In this document: positions 1 to 8,281 of the stretch, in pieces | Numbering within the stretch: position 1 is the first letter of the stretch | Layout of the letters: each line of letters starts with the position of its first letter | Assembly: GCA_021804785.1 (NCBI GenBank) | Contig: JAJZGY010000017.1 | Location: 1-42,100, forward strand | Source of the DNA: Pseudomonadota bacterium | GTDB lineage: Bacteria > Pseudomonadota > Alphaproteobacteria > Micropepsales > Micropepsaceae | Reading direction: 5' to 3' | Length of the DNA: 42,100 nucleotides | The notes under the pieces: model-generated | The model's database searches: none | What the model was told of the DNA's origin: nothing | The model's input: the letters and a program-made list of their open reading frames with translations, nothing else | Program-made: the position numbers and the translations under genes

Positions 1-123
1 CGGCTCGCAGCCGATCCCCTGGGACAGGAAAATTACGCGTTCGCGCAGAAGGAGAAGTTTCTGCTGCGCGAGGACAGGACTTTCCTGAAGCTGGTTTCTC
101 CGCTCCGTAAAGGCACCAAGTGA
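1..123 (+). CDS. C-terminal fragment of an unidentified protein
   Basis: The frame is open from the first base and stops at TGA 121-123, giving the last 40 residues of a protein whose start lies outside the window. The tail is charged, with many Lys and Arg, and ends in RKGTK. I do not recognise a family from so short a piece. It points toward the aroC-fabI genes, which are on the opposite strand. The call that this is real coding sequence rests only on the open frame and ordinary codon use, so it is moderate. Confidence 0.45.
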   Translation, partial: RLAADPLGQENYAFAQKEKFLLREDRTFLKLVSPLRKGTK

Positions 124-565
124 TGCTCGCCATTTTAATCCTCCGCCAGCGAGCGGACTGGTGGAACCGCCTGGGTGAATAATGTGCGCGCAGGTCCCGT
201 CATAAAGGCCAGGTCACCTGCCCGCCGGCCGTGAACACTGCGCTGCTGCCTCGCACCACTGTTGTGCCGTCCGTTAGACGTGCGCGGCGCGCTTCGGCTT
301 GGTGAGAAGCCATAGCGGCCATGTGACGTTACGGGTGGTTTGGGCGACGTTATTGCCGCTACAGTGCTCAAGAGCCCCTCCGGAAGCTGTCCTGCCGGTG
401 CCGCAACCCGTTCCTGACCAAACAAAGGGTGCAGCCGCGTCGTCACATGCCGCAGCGGATTTGCCCAAACGCCAGGTCGTCTCAAACGATACTCCCGCCA
501 GCCATAATATTCTGAATCATGATGAAATATGGATGCGGAGCTTCGGAACAAGGACAGCTGTGACG
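124..565. other. 442-base stretch with no convincing gene
   Basis: This stretch separates the unknown plus-strand gene from the 3' end of aroC. Open frames exist on both strands: a minus-strand frame of 146 codons at 135-575 overlaps the aroC stop, and a plus-strand frame of 192 codons begins at 299 and runs into aroC. Neither translation resembles a known family; both are rich in Arg, Ser and Pro in the way of chance frames in GC-rich DNA. I saw no tRNA fold, terminator with a T-run, or repeat. A decayed gene is possible but not shown. Confidence 0.4.
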
Positions 566-1663
566 CTAGCCGCATTGTCCGCGGTGTCGCAACGCCTGAT
601 CGGCGAGCACGATGGCGAGCATGGCTTCAGCAACCGGGACAGCGCGAATGGCAACGCAAGGATCGTGACGGCCTTTGGTGGCAATCTCGGTGTCCGCACC
701 GTTGACGTCGATGGTACGGCGCGACGTCAGTATCGAGGACGTTGGCTTGACCGCAAGGCGCGCAACGATGGGCTGACCAGTCGAAATGCCGCCCAGAATG
801 CCTCCGGCATGATTGGAGAGAAAGTGTGGACCTTGCGCGCCCTGACGCAGTTCGTCGGCGTTGTCTTCGCCACTTGAGGCTGCGGCAGCAAAGCCCGCAC
901 CGATTTCCACGCCTTTGACAGCATTTATGCCCATCAGTGCGGCGGCGATTTCGGCGTCGAGCTTGGCATATACGGGCGCTCCAAGTCCGGCTGGGATGCC
1001 CTCAGCAACCACCTCGATGATGCCGCCGCAGGAGGACCCGGATTTGCGCACGCCATCAAGATAGGCGCTCCAGATAGGAACCGTCGCCGGATCGGGGCAG
1101 AAGAACGGATTTCTGGCGGTTTCGGCCCAATCCCATCCTGCGCGCGCGATCGATTTTGTACCCATCTGGATCAGCGCTGCACGCACGTCTACCCGACCGT
1201 AGAGATGGTTCAGCACCTTTCTCGCCACGGCACCGGCAGCAACCCTGGCTGCGGTTTCACGTGCACTTGCCCGTCCGCCACCACGATAGTCGCGCAGGCC
1301 ATATTTGGACCAATAGGTGAAGTCCGCGTGGCCGGGACGAAATTTTTCCCGGATATCTGAATAATCTTTGGATTTCTGATCCAGATTTTCGATCAGCAGT
1401 GCGATGGGCGTTCCGGTCGTACGCGCCTCGGTCATGCGCTCATCGCCAAATACGCCCGACAGAATACGGACCTGGTCCGGTTCCCGGCGCTGGGTAACAA
1501 AACGCGATGTGCCAGGCCGGCGCCGATCCAGATCGGCCTGTATGTCGCTTTCGCTGAGGACAATTCCCGGGGGACAGCCATCCACGATGCAGCCAAGGGC
1601 CGGTCCATGACTTTCGCCAAAGGTGGTAACCCGAAACAGATGGCCGATGGTATTGTGCGACAT
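566..1663 (-). CDS. aroC: Chorismate synthase
   Basis: The protein should catalyse the last step of the shikimate pathway, 5-enolpyruvylshikimate-3-phosphate to chorismate, with reduced FMN in the cytoplasm. The 365-residue product has the family's usual length. It opens with a [18 protein letters not shown]-type signature (residues 7-24), carries the Arg-rich [14 protein letters not shown] segment near residues 48-61, and has the [16 protein letters not shown] motif in the middle. A weak GGGA Shine-Dalgarno element precedes the ATG. The gene lies 40 bases downstream of fabI on the same strand, so the two are probably co-transcribed. Identification is secure. Confidence 0.97.
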   Translation of the reverse strand: MSHNTIGHLFRVTTFGESHGPALGCIVDGCPPGIVLSESDIQADLDRRRPGTSRFVTQRREPDQVRILSGVFGDERMTEARTTGTPIALLIENLDQKSKDYSDIREKFRPGHADFTYWSKYGLRDYRGGGRASARETAARVAAGAVARKVLNHLYGRVDVRAALIQMGTKSIARAGWDWAETARNPFFCPDPATVPIWSAYLDGVRKSGSSCGGIIEVVAEGIPAGLGAPVYAKLDAEIAAALMGINAVKGVEIGAGFAAAASSGEDNADELRQGAQGPHFLSNHAGGILGGISTGQPIVARLAVKPTSSILTSRRTIDVNGADTEIATKGRHDPCVAIRAVPVAEAMLAIVLADQALRHRGQCG

Positions 1664-1703
1664 GAGTTGATTCCCGAACGCTGTTGCGAGCCCCTTCGTG
1701 AAC

Positions 1704-2525
1704 CTATTCAGCCTTCATGCCCACGGCGATATCGGGGGCATCTTCGGCCTTCATGCCAACGACGTGATAGCCAGCATCGACATGCAGTGTTTCTCCGGTG
1801 ACAGCGCGGCCCAGGTCAGAAAGCAGAAACAGCGCGGCATCGCCGACTTCCTGCGTGCTGACGGTGCGGCGCAGTGGCGAGTTATATTCGCTCCACTTCA
1901 GGATGTAGCGGAAATCACCAATGCCGGATGCCGCGAGGGTTTTGATCGGGCCCGCGGAAATGGCATTGACCGTGATGTTCTGCTTGCCAAGGTCTTCGGC
2001 CAGATAGCGGACACTGGCCTCGAGCGCGGCTTTTGCCACACCCATGACGTTGTAATGCGGCATGACCTTTTCGGCGCCGTAATAGCTCAGCGTCAGCATT
2101 GCCCCGCCTTTCGGCATCATTTTTTCGGCATGGCGGGCGATGGCGGTGAAGGAGTAGCAGGAAATCTCCATGGTCATAAGAAAGTTGTCGATGGAGGTGT
2201 CGACATAGCGGCCCTTGAGCTGCTCGCGATCGGAAAAGGCAATGGCATGGACCACGAAGTCGATGGTGGGCCAGGTTTCGCGCAACGTCGCAAAGCAGGC
2301 ATCGAGCGACGCAGGACTGGAGACGTCACAATCCATCAGCACAGCGGGGGCGAGGGGCGCCACGAGCGGGGCAACGCGCTTCTTGAACGCCTCGCCCTGA
2401 TAGGTGAAGGCAAGCTCAGCGCCGGCGGCGCTGAGCGACTGGGCAATCCCCCAGGCGATCGAGCGCTCATTGGCCACGCCCATGACAAGGCCGCGTTTGC
2501 CCTTCATCAGCCCGGCAGTGGACAT
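1704..2525 (-). CDS. fabI: Enoyl-[acyl-carrier-protein] reductase (NADH)
   Basis: FabI reduces trans-2-enoyl-ACP in the last step of each fatty-acid elongation cycle, in the cytoplasm. The 273-residue protein has the family's short-chain-dehydrogenase fold: a [13 protein letters not shown] cofactor-binding segment near residues 16-28, and active-site Tyr148, Tyr158 and Lys165, in the Y-x6-K spacing typical of FabI. AGGAG lies 8 bases before the ATG. The gene is followed by aroC. The C-terminus is odd: the hexapeptide VGMKAE occurs at 256-261 and again at 268-273, so the protein seems extended by a short duplication. Function should not be affected because the catalytic core is intact. Confidence 0.97.
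   Translation of the reverse strand: MSTAGLMKGKRGLVMGVANERSIAWGIAQSLSAAGAELAFTYQGEAFKKRVAPLVAPLAPAVLMDCDVSSPASLDACFATLRETWPTIDFVVHAIAFSDREQLKGRYVDTSIDNFLMTMEISCYSFTAIARHAEKMMPKGGAMLTLSYYGAEKVMPHYNVMGVAKAALEASVRYLAEDLGKQNITVNAISAGPIKTLAASGIGDFRYILKWSEYNSPLRRTVSTQEVGDAALFLLSDLGRAVTGETLHVDAGYHVVGMKAEDAPDIAVGMKAE
1707..1760 (-). repeat. Short in-frame direct repeat at the 3' end of fabI
   Basis: Two 18-base units, 1707-1724 and 1743-1760, match at 16 of 18 positions and are 36 bases apart. Each encodes VGMKAE. The second copy forms the very end of FabI. This looks like a small tandem-type duplication that added residues to the C-terminus. Confidence 0.8.
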
Positions 2526-2619
2526 GCGAAATCTCCTCGTATCTGTGCAGCAAGGTTAAAGCCGCGCCGGGAATAGGCCAAGGAACCAAGCAAATAAAGA
2601 GGCCTAAGCCGAGGTGGGT

Positions 2620-3585
2620 CTATTCGGCGGGCGCAGAAGCAGCATGAGAGAGCTGGGCACGCCAGCGGGCCTTGATGGCGTCAGACGTTTCACGGCTGCC
2701 ATCGGCGGACCAGCCGGGCGGGCCCAGGAAGAAACCCAGCGCCTCCTTGAGCGAACGCGCCCGGCGCAGGTCAGCGACGATCGCCAGCCACTCATGGCTG
2801 GCAACTACCAAGGGATTGAAGCTGCAGAGGTTTTTCACGATGCCATACCGCGGTGTTTCCCCTTCGGCCACGAAGCTGCCGAAAAGCCGGTCCCAGAGGA
2901 TGAACACCCCAGCGTAATTGGCGTCCAGATAGTGCGGGTTGACCGCATGATGGACCCGGTGGTGAGAGGGCGTGTTGAAAACAAATTCGAAGGGCCTGGG
3001 AAGTTTACCAACGGCTTCGGTGTGGATCCAGAACTGGTAGACGAGATTAACCCCGCCCACGAATACGAGCATGGAAAGGGGAAAGCCGAGGAGCAGCAGG
3101 GGCAGCTTGAACACAAGGCCGGGCGTCAGTGCTCCGGTCCAGGGTTGGCGCAGGGCGGTGGAGAGGTTGTAGTGCTGACTGGAATGATGGCCCACATGAT
3201 TAGCCCATAGCCAGCGCATCCGGTGACTGGCCCTGTGCCACCAGTAGTAGGCGAAGTCATCGGCGACGAAGCAGGCGATGATCACCCCCAGCGTGAACGG
3301 CAGCTCTGTCACGCGCAGGGGACGCACAAGGCGCGCCAGATCCACAAACATGAAGGCAAAAGCCGCCCCCACAATCACGCTGCCCAACCCCATCAGGAGG
3401 CTGGTGAGGGTGTCGCGGGCCTCATAGCGCGCCCGCCCGGTCAGCCGCGCGTAGACCAGCTCAAGCAATACCAGCCCAATAAAGGCCGGGGTTGCGAGCG
3501 TGACTGGATTAAACAGCGCCTTCGGATCGATGTGCATCGCGTCTACCTTGCCAGACATCAAAGCCTGCGGCAGCTGCTTATGCAA
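2620..3585 (-). CDS. Sterol desaturase / fatty-acid hydroxylase family membrane protein
   Basis: This is an integral-membrane di-iron hydroxylase or desaturase; the substrate cannot be told from sequence. All histidine boxes of the family are present: HRASH at 117-121, HVGHH at 130-134 and HRVHH at 209-213, placed between hydrophobic segments near 30-45, 60-82, 97-108 and 158-185. The first ATG gives 321 residues, but ATG at 3555 or 3537 (MSGKV or MHIDP) would also retain the whole domain; the MHIDP start has AAGG about 10 bases upstream. The gene is divergent from the XRE regulator at 3756 and downstream of nothing on its strand, so it could be that regulator's target. Family call is firm, function is open. 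Confidence 0.88.
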   Translation of the reverse strand: MHKQLPQALMSGKVDAMHIDPKALFNPVTLATPAFIGLVLLELVYARLTGRARYEARDTLTSLLMGLGSVIVGAAFAFMFVDLARLVRPLRVTELPFTLGVIIACFVADDFAYYWWHRASHRMRWLWANHVGHHSSQHYNLSTALRQPWTGALTPGLVFKLPLLLLGFPLSMLVFVGGVNLVYQFWIHTEAVGKLPRPFEFVFNTPSHHRVHHAVNPHYLDANYAGVFILWDRLFGSFVAEGETPRYGIVKNLCSFNPLVVASHEWLAIVADLRRARSLKEALGFFLGPPGWSADGSRETSDAIKARWRAQLSHAASAPAE

Positions 3586-3678
3586 TCTTCAACTCAGCAC
3601 TTGACGCGGGCAAGTAGCCGAAAGTCCTAGGTAATGGTGGTTGTGTCTCTTCAAGAGGGCGTCTAGCATTTATTTCAT

Positions 3679-3739
3679 GGAATCAAAGCGCTGAATCAAG
3701 CGGTTATTGGAGTTTTCGGGAGTTTTGCTGCTGATTCAG
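3679..3739. promoter_or_regulatory. Repeat-rich divergent promoter region with three GANTC sites
   Basis: Upstream of the XRE regulator, GAATC at 3680-3684, GAATC at 3693-3697 and GATTC at 3733-3737 give three GANTC sites within 58 bases. CTGAATCA (3691-3698) and TGATTCAG (3732-3739) form perfect 8-base inverted arms. GGAGTTTT occurs at 3709-3716 and 3719-3726, a 10-base period. GANTC is the CcrM methylation target in alphaproteobacteria, and repeated half-sites suit an autoregulating XRE protein. Both roles are inferred; the repeats themselves are seen directly. Confidence 0.55.
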
Positions 3740-3755
3740 TTCAAGGACTATGCGA

Positions 3756-4589
3756 ATGCAGGACAGTCGAATAGCAATTGGACGGCGTATCAAACGTTTG
3801 CGAGAAAAAAGGGGATTGTCCCGGCAGGATGTTTCGGATGCTCTTAGTGTTGACCTGACCGCTGCTGCAGCCTGGGAGGCGGGAAAATATCTACCGCGCG
3901 AGGGCCGGCGGCTGCGTCTTGCCGAACTCTTGCAAATTGATGTCGGAACATTGTTTGCCGAAGAACAGGAACCGTCACCGTCGCGGGGCGCGGCCCTGAT
4001 AGATGTGCAAAGCGAGCTTCCCGGGCTCCTGCGCGAGCTCACCAACGGCGCTGAGCGCAGCTTGCGGGCGTTTCGTCTGGCCTCGCGGCATGCCACACCC
4101 CCTTACGTTCAGGAGGAATTCCGCCGGCTGACGGACCAGCGCATCCTTGACGGTTCGCTCGAGGTGGAGCGCATCGAGATCTTTTACGAGCTGGATCGGC
4201 TCAAGGAGGTCCTGGCGACGATGCTGCGCTACAAGGGGCGCCCTTTTCGCGTGCGCACCGTGTGCAATGGCGTCAAAGAGCTGGTACCTGGCATGGGTGG
4301 CTATCTGTTCGATGATTGCGAATTTCTGCTCGGTGGATATGCCAGTGAATATATGACCGATGGCCGGCCGGGCTTGCGCCTGTCTGGCGAGCCCTACCGC
4401 ACTTATTTTGCCGATTATTGGCGCGAAATCTGGGAGCGAGCGCGGCCCCTGAACCCCGATGGCGCTGCCGACCTTGATGGCATACGCGCAGAGGCAATCA
4501 AGCTTGGCCTTGATCCGGACGACTGGCCCCGCTTTCTCTCCGAGGCCGAGGGCTTCATGCTCGACGACGGGCTACCGCCGCTCATCTGA
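3756..4589 (+). CDS. XRE-family transcriptional regulator with an uncharacterised C-terminal domain
   Basis: Residues 5-60 form a Cro/C1-type helix-turn-helix (IGRRIKRLREKRGLSRQDVS, then a recognition helix followed by WEAGKYLP). The remaining 210 or so residues form a separate domain that I cannot name. It includes VERIEIFYELDRLKEVLA, a Gly/Met-rich VPGMGGYLFDD and a late YFADYWREIW, and reads like a ligand-sensing or phospholipase-D-like fold. I chose ATG 3756 because AAGGA ends 8 bases before it; ATG 3750 would leave only 2 bases. The gene is divergent from the hydroxylase gene and its 3' end overlaps the opposing small gene by 18 bases. Likely a local or autoregulatory repressor; targets unknown. 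Confidence 0.8.
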   Translation: MQDSRIAIGRRIKRLREKRGLSRQDVSDALSVDLTAAAAWEAGKYLPREGRRLRLAELLQIDVGTLFAEEQEPSPSRGAALIDVQSELPGLLRELTNGAERSLRAFRLASRHATPPYVQEEFRRLTDQRILDGSLEVERIEIFYELDRLKEVLATMLRYKGRPFRVRTVCNGVKELVPGMGGYLFDDCEFLLGGYASEYMTDGRPGLRLSGEPYRTYFADYWREIWERARPLNPDGAADLDGIRAEAIKLGLDPDDWPRFLSEAEGFMLDDGLPPLI

Positions 4590-4985
4590 GCGGGGCTTTA
4601 AGGCCCCGAGCAACCCTAGCCACAGCGCAGCCTCGTCGGGCCCAAGGCGGAGTTTGACGCCACGGAAGCCATAATCATGCAGGCGTAGGCTGAGGCAGCC
4701 GTCGTGGTAACCCGCAGCCGCAAGATTGGCCGGACCGAGCGCGCGGGCAACAAGGCGGTCACCGCTCACCGCGATGGCAAAGAGGCGGCCATCCCCCGCT
4801 TCGGCGAGGCCGGAACGGCCATCGCCGCAGAAGCGGCGAAGGCGCAACGTCGGCTCGTCAAGCTCCAGCAGCGCCTGTGCCATGGCCTGATGCAAAAGAG
4901 GGGCCCGGGTTTTCAGGAGCAGGCGGTTCAGCCCCGCCAAGACGACAATTCCAGCCAGCGAGACCAAAAGGTAAAGTAGGTTCAT
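4572..4985 (-). CDS. Small protein with one N-terminal membrane segment, unknown function
   Basis: The 137-residue product starts with a strongly hydrophobic stretch (residues 3-22, LLYLLVSLAGIVVLAGL), expected to be a membrane anchor with the rest in the cytoplasm or periplasm. The remainder is rich in Leu, Gly and Arg, with a YHDGCLSLRLHDYGFRG segment near residues 93-109. I do not recognise the family. It converges on the XRE gene and is divergent from the DUF3311 gene, so it appears monocistronic. No clear Shine-Dalgarno site precedes the ATG. Codon use and length support a real gene, but evidence is modest. Confidence 0.6.
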   Translation of the reverse strand: MNLLYLLVSLAGIVVLAGLNRLLLKTRAPLLHQAMAQALLELDEPTLRLRRFCGDGRSGLAEAGDGRLFAIAVSGDRLVARALGPANLAAAGYHDGCLSLRLHDYGFRGVKLRLGPDEAALWLGLLGALKPRSDERR

Positions 4986-5057
4986 GGCGGAGTGACGACT
5001 TGGCGACGTGCGAGCTTATGCCGTAAGCAGTTGCCGAGTGCAAAGGCGGGGGCCTTG

Positions 5058-5258
5058 ATGAGAAGACGGGTGCGCAGATTTGCAGGCGTGAGCCTGCTTT
5101 TGCTTCCCTTCGTCTCAATGCTCTGGGTGGCAAGCTATGATCGCGCCCTGCCGGCATTTGTCGGCATCCCCTTCTTCTACTGGTATCAGCTGGCGTGGGT
5201 GGGACTTGCGGCCGTGCTCGTGTGGGTGGCGGCCAAGCTGATCGGCGGCGCCGCGTGA
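5058..5258 (+). CDS. DUF3311 family small membrane protein
   Basis: The 66-residue product has two hydrophobic segments around the family's hallmark GIPFFYWYQ (near residues 37-45). Proteins of this family are encoded just before a sodium:solute symporter and are thought to be its small partner subunit in the inner membrane; that arrangement is seen here. I start at ATG 5058, preceded by a G-rich GGCGGGGG; a GTG at 4992 would add 22 residues with no family resemblance. The stop codon overlaps the symporter's GTG start in the sequence GTGA, so the two are translationally coupled. Confidence 0.85.
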   Translation: MRRRVRRFAGVSLLLLPFVSMLWVASYDRALPAFVGIPFFYWYQLAWVGLAAVLVWVAAKLIGGAA

Positions 5259-6769
5259 GCGCCCATGCCGGCCCGCTGGCGAGCTTGATTTTCGTCAGCC
5301 TCTTCGTCGCTGTCACCGTGCTTGGGTTCTGGGCATCACGCTGGCACAAGGCCGATCTGGGGCAGTTGCACGAATGGGGTCTTGGTGGTCGGCGTTTCGG
5401 CACGCTCATCACCTGGTTTCTGCTCGGCGGCGACCTTTATACGGCCTACACCTTCATCGCCGTTCCGGCCTTGATGTTCGGTGCCGGGGCCGTCGGCTTT
5501 TTTGCAGTGCCCTATACGATCCTCATCTTCCCCATTCTGTTTCTCGTCTATCCACGGCTGTGGAGTGAGGCACATCAGAACGGTTATCTCACGGCCTCCG
5601 ATTTCGTGCGTGGCCGCTTTCATGCGCCAGTGCTCGCCGCTGCCATTGCCGTGACCGGCATCATTGCCACTTTGCCTTACATCGCGTTGCAGATCGTCGG
5701 CATAGAAGTGGTTCTGGCAGGCCTTGGACTGAACGGAGAGTGGCCGCTGTTTCTGGCCTTCGCGGTACTCGCCGGCTACACGTGGACGAGCGGCCTGCGC
5801 GCTCCAGCCATGATCGCAATCATCAAGGATGCACTTATCTACATCACCATCCTTGCTGCGGTCATTATCATCCCGGCCAAACTCGGTGGCTATGCCGCCA
5901 TCTTCGCAGCAGTCCCCAAAGCAAAACTTCTGCTCGGTGCCGGCAGCGCTGCAAACTGGGGCGGACAGAGCGCCTATGCCACCCTCGCGCTGGGTTCGGC
6001 CGCAGCCCTTTTTCTTTATCCGCACGCCATCACCGGCGTGCTCTCGTCCTCGAGCCAAAAGGTGATCCAGCGCAACGCTGCAATTCTGCCGGCCTATTCT
6101 CTTGCCCTCGGACTGATTGCGCTGCTGGGCTACATGGCACTCGCAGCCGGGGTTGGTCATATGACAGGCTTTGCCTATGGCTTTCGCCGGTTCGGCGCCA
6201 ATTTCGCCGTCCCCGCCCTCTTCCTCAAAAGCTTTCCCGATTGGTTTGTAGGTGTGGCATTTGCTGCCATTGCCATTGGCGCGCTGGTACCCGCAGCGAT
6301 CATGTCGATCGCTTGCGCCAATCTGTTCACGCGCAATCTGTGGAAGGAGTTCATCGACCCCTCATGTTCGGGGCTAAAGGAAGCACGCGTCGCCAAGTGG
6401 ACCTCCCTTTCGGTGAAGGTTGGCGCACTGGCCTTCATCCTGGCCCTGCCGCACACCTATGCCATCCAACTACAGCTTCTGGGTGGGATCTGGATCATCC
6501 AGACCCTGCCTGCGGTCGTGCTCGCACTCTATAGCCCGCGGTTGAACCCTTTAGCCCTGTTCGTGGGCTGGGCGAGCGGCCTTTCGGCCGGTACGTTGAT
6601 GGCCTGGTCACTCCATTTCAAGAGTGCGATCTACACCCTTCACATCGGTGGGATTCGCGTGCCCTGCTACGCCGCACTCAGCGCACTGCTTCTCAACATC
6701 GCTGTGAGCTATGGCCTCAGCCTCCTCTGGCATCGGGGCAACGACGCATCTTCCGGAGCCACCACCTAG
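5255..6769 (+). CDS. Sodium:solute symporter (SSS family, MctP-like)
   Basis: A 504-residue inner-membrane transporter with about 13 hydrophobic segments. Features of the SSS family include an N-terminal EWGLGGRRFGTLITWFLLGGD segment, TASDFVRGRF after the third helix region, and a late GGIWIIQTLPAVVLALY helix. With the DUF3311 protein just upstream it most resembles carboxylate-type permeases such as MctP; the substrate is not determined. GTG 5255 is the likely start because it overlaps the DUF3311 stop in GTGA; an upstream ATG at 5195 would lie inside that gene. It ends 37 bases before the converging pstB. Confidence 0.9.
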   Translation: MSAHAGPLASLIFVSLFVAVTVLGFWASRWHKADLGQLHEWGLGGRRFGTLITWFLLGGDLYTAYTFIAVPALMFGAGAVGFFAVPYTILIFPILFLVYPRLWSEAHQNGYLTASDFVRGRFHAPVLAAAIAVTGIIATLPYIALQIVGIEVVLAGLGLNGEWPLFLAFAVLAGYTWTSGLRAPAMIAIIKDALIYITILAAVIIIPAKLGGYAAIFAAVPKAKLLLGAGSAANWGGQSAYATLALGSAAALFLYPHAITGVLSSSSQKVIQRNAAILPAYSLALGLIALLGYMALAAGVGHMTGFAYGFRRFGANFAVPALFLKSFPDWFVGVAFAAIAIGALVPAAIMSIACANLFTRNLWKEFIDPSCSGLKEARVAKWTSLSVKVGALAFILALPHTYAIQLQLLGGIWIIQTLPAVVLALYSPRLNPLALFVGWASGLSAGTLMAWSLHFKSAIYTLHIGGIRVPCYAALSALLLNIAVSYGLSLLWHRGNDASSGATT

Positions 6770-6806
6770 GCGGCCTCGGTGTCTAAGCCCAAGCGCCATC
6801 CTGCGC

Positions 6807-7586
6807 TCAGCCGAAGCGGCCAGTAATATATTCTTCGGTGCGCTTGTTCTGTGGTGAGGTGAAGAGACGGTCAGTTTCACCAAACTCGATCAACTCGCCC
6901 AGGAACATGAATGCCGTATAATCGGATACGCGGCTTGCCTGTTGCATGTTGTGGGTCACGATCGCGATCGTGTATTCCGCCGACAGCTCATCCATCAGCT
7001 CTTCGATCTTGGCGGTAGAGATGGGATCAAGCGCCGAGGCCGGTTCGTCCAGCAAGATCACTTCCGGCCGCGTCGCAACCGTGCGCGCGATGCACAAGCG
7101 CTGCTGCTGGCCGCCAGACAACGACAGACCGGACTGATTGAGCTTGTCCTTGACCTCATCCCAGAGTGCGGCCTTGCGCAACGCGTGTTCAATGCGATCA
7201 GAGAGCTCGCTGCGCGGCAGACGTTCGTACAGATTTATGCCGAAGGCGATGTTGTCATAGATCGTCATCGGAAACGGGGTCGGCTTCTGGAACACCATGC
7301 CCACACGGGCACGCAGCAGATTGACGTCTTCATCGGGCAACAGAATGTTGCGGCCATCGAGCAACACCTCACCGGTGGCACGCTGGTTGGGATAAAGCTC
7401 GTAGATGCGGTTGAGAACCCGCAGCAGGGTCGACTTGCCACAGCCGGAGGGACCGATGAAGGCGGTGACCTTCCTGTCGTGCAGCGGCAGGGTGATGCCC
7501 TTCAGTGCCTGGGTCGCACCGTAGAAGAATTCCAGATTGCGTATGTCGATGCGCACTGCGCTGTCGACCGGTCGCATATCATTCAT
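6807..7586 (-). CDS. pstB: Phosphate ABC transporter ATP-binding protein
   Basis: PstB drives high-affinity phosphate import with the membrane proteins PstC and PstA and the binding protein PstS. The 259 residues contain Walker [10 protein letters not shown] (45-53), Q-loop Gln100, signature LSGGQQQR (156-163), Walker [10 protein letters not shown] (about 176-184) and the switch His212. The [16 protein letters not shown] stretch is typical of PstB. GAGG lies 6 bases before the ATG. No pstS, pstC, pstA or phoU lies next to it, so the gene is an orphan here; its partners must be elsewhere. A candidate PHO box lies about 0.36 kb upstream. The family call is secure. Confidence 0.95.
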   Translation of the reverse strand: MNDMRPVDSAVRIDIRNLEFFYGATQALKGITLPLHDRKVTAFIGPSGCGKSTLLRVLNRIYELYPNQRATGEVLLDGRNILLPDEDVNLLRARVGMVFQKPTPFPMTIYDNIAFGINLYERLPRSELSDRIEHALRKAALWDEVKDKLNQSGLSLSGGQQQRLCIARTVATRPEVILLDEPASALDPISTAKIEELMDELSAEYTIAIVTHNMQQASRVSDYTAFMFLGELIEFGETDRLFTSPQNKRTEEYITGRFG

Positions 7587-8281
7587 TTAAGACCTCGTTT
7601 GACGCCGCAGCGGCGCGCACCTGTGCGAGGCGCGCCTGGCGCCGACCCTCGAGCCTCGTTCCGTGGTACCACATCTGAGCCTCGTCTCCTGCGCCTGCGT
7701 CCACGGAAGCGCGTTAAGGCTTTGCCCGCCCAAGCCTCTTTCTGAAGCCGTCACCGTCCCTAGGCAATGGCTATCTGAGCGCCGGGCGCAGTTCTTCATG
7801 GGACTGCAACTCCCGGCGGTGTTGTTCCTCTCCAAGCTCGCCCCCTTCAGGTCCTGCGGCCCGGCCCTGTACAGCCTCGGTCTGCAACCATCCCCACCCT
7901 GGTCCATGTGGCCGGATAAGGATGGCCGGGCCATGCCACCATCATCACAGTTTTACGAAGCTTTTACGACAGGCTGCACCCCGCGCAATGTCGCGACGCG
8001 GCTGACCCGATCCCATCGAAAGGTCACTGCGCTGTGGGGCCTTGGGCCTAGCGCTGGTGCCAGTCCGTAAGGGGCGCGGCGATCGGAAGGCGCAGGGGCT
8101 GAGAGCCGATTCTTGCCGGGGGATGAGCCAGGCCCCGGTCGCGCCGGTCTGCGGCGCAAAAATGGCCCAGCTCCGCGCCTTGCCTTCAGACAGTCACAAA
8201 ATTAGTTTGGCCTCAGGGTGCAGAACCCTGTGGCGCCGCCTTTCGCAGTCACGCCCCTCTAACCATGTAAGTGCGCACTGC
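7587..8281. other. 695-base divergent spacer between pstB and ampG without a convincing gene
   Basis: This is the longest gene-poor stretch in the window. A minus-strand open frame of 115 codons (7587-7934) ends one base before the pstB start, and a plus-strand frame covers 7663-8070, but neither resembles a known protein and both are Arg/Pro/Ser-rich as chance frames often are. The stretch contains the candidate PHO box at 7940-7972. No trace of pstA, pstC or phoU could be read from it. A long pstB leader, a small RNA or gene remnants remain possible. Confidence 0.45.
7940..7972 (-). promoter_or_regulatory. Candidate PHO box (PhoB-binding 11-base repeats)
   Basis: Read on the minus strand, three consecutive 11-base units are CTGTCGTAAAA, GCTTCGTAAAA and CTGTGATGATG. 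Units one and three each match the PhoB heptamer CTGTCAT at 6 of 7 positions; the middle unit is degenerate (3 of 7), but shares TCGTAAAA with the first. The 11-base period and A-rich linker are the form of a PHO box. It faces pstB, whose start is 354 bases downstream, so the transcript would have a long leader. Assignment to pstB is inferred. Confidence 0.45.

Noticed and set aside
1698-2576. Plus-strand open frame of about 290 codons opposite fabI
   Set aside because: Antisense to a FabI with intact catalytic residues; no signal or domain seen.
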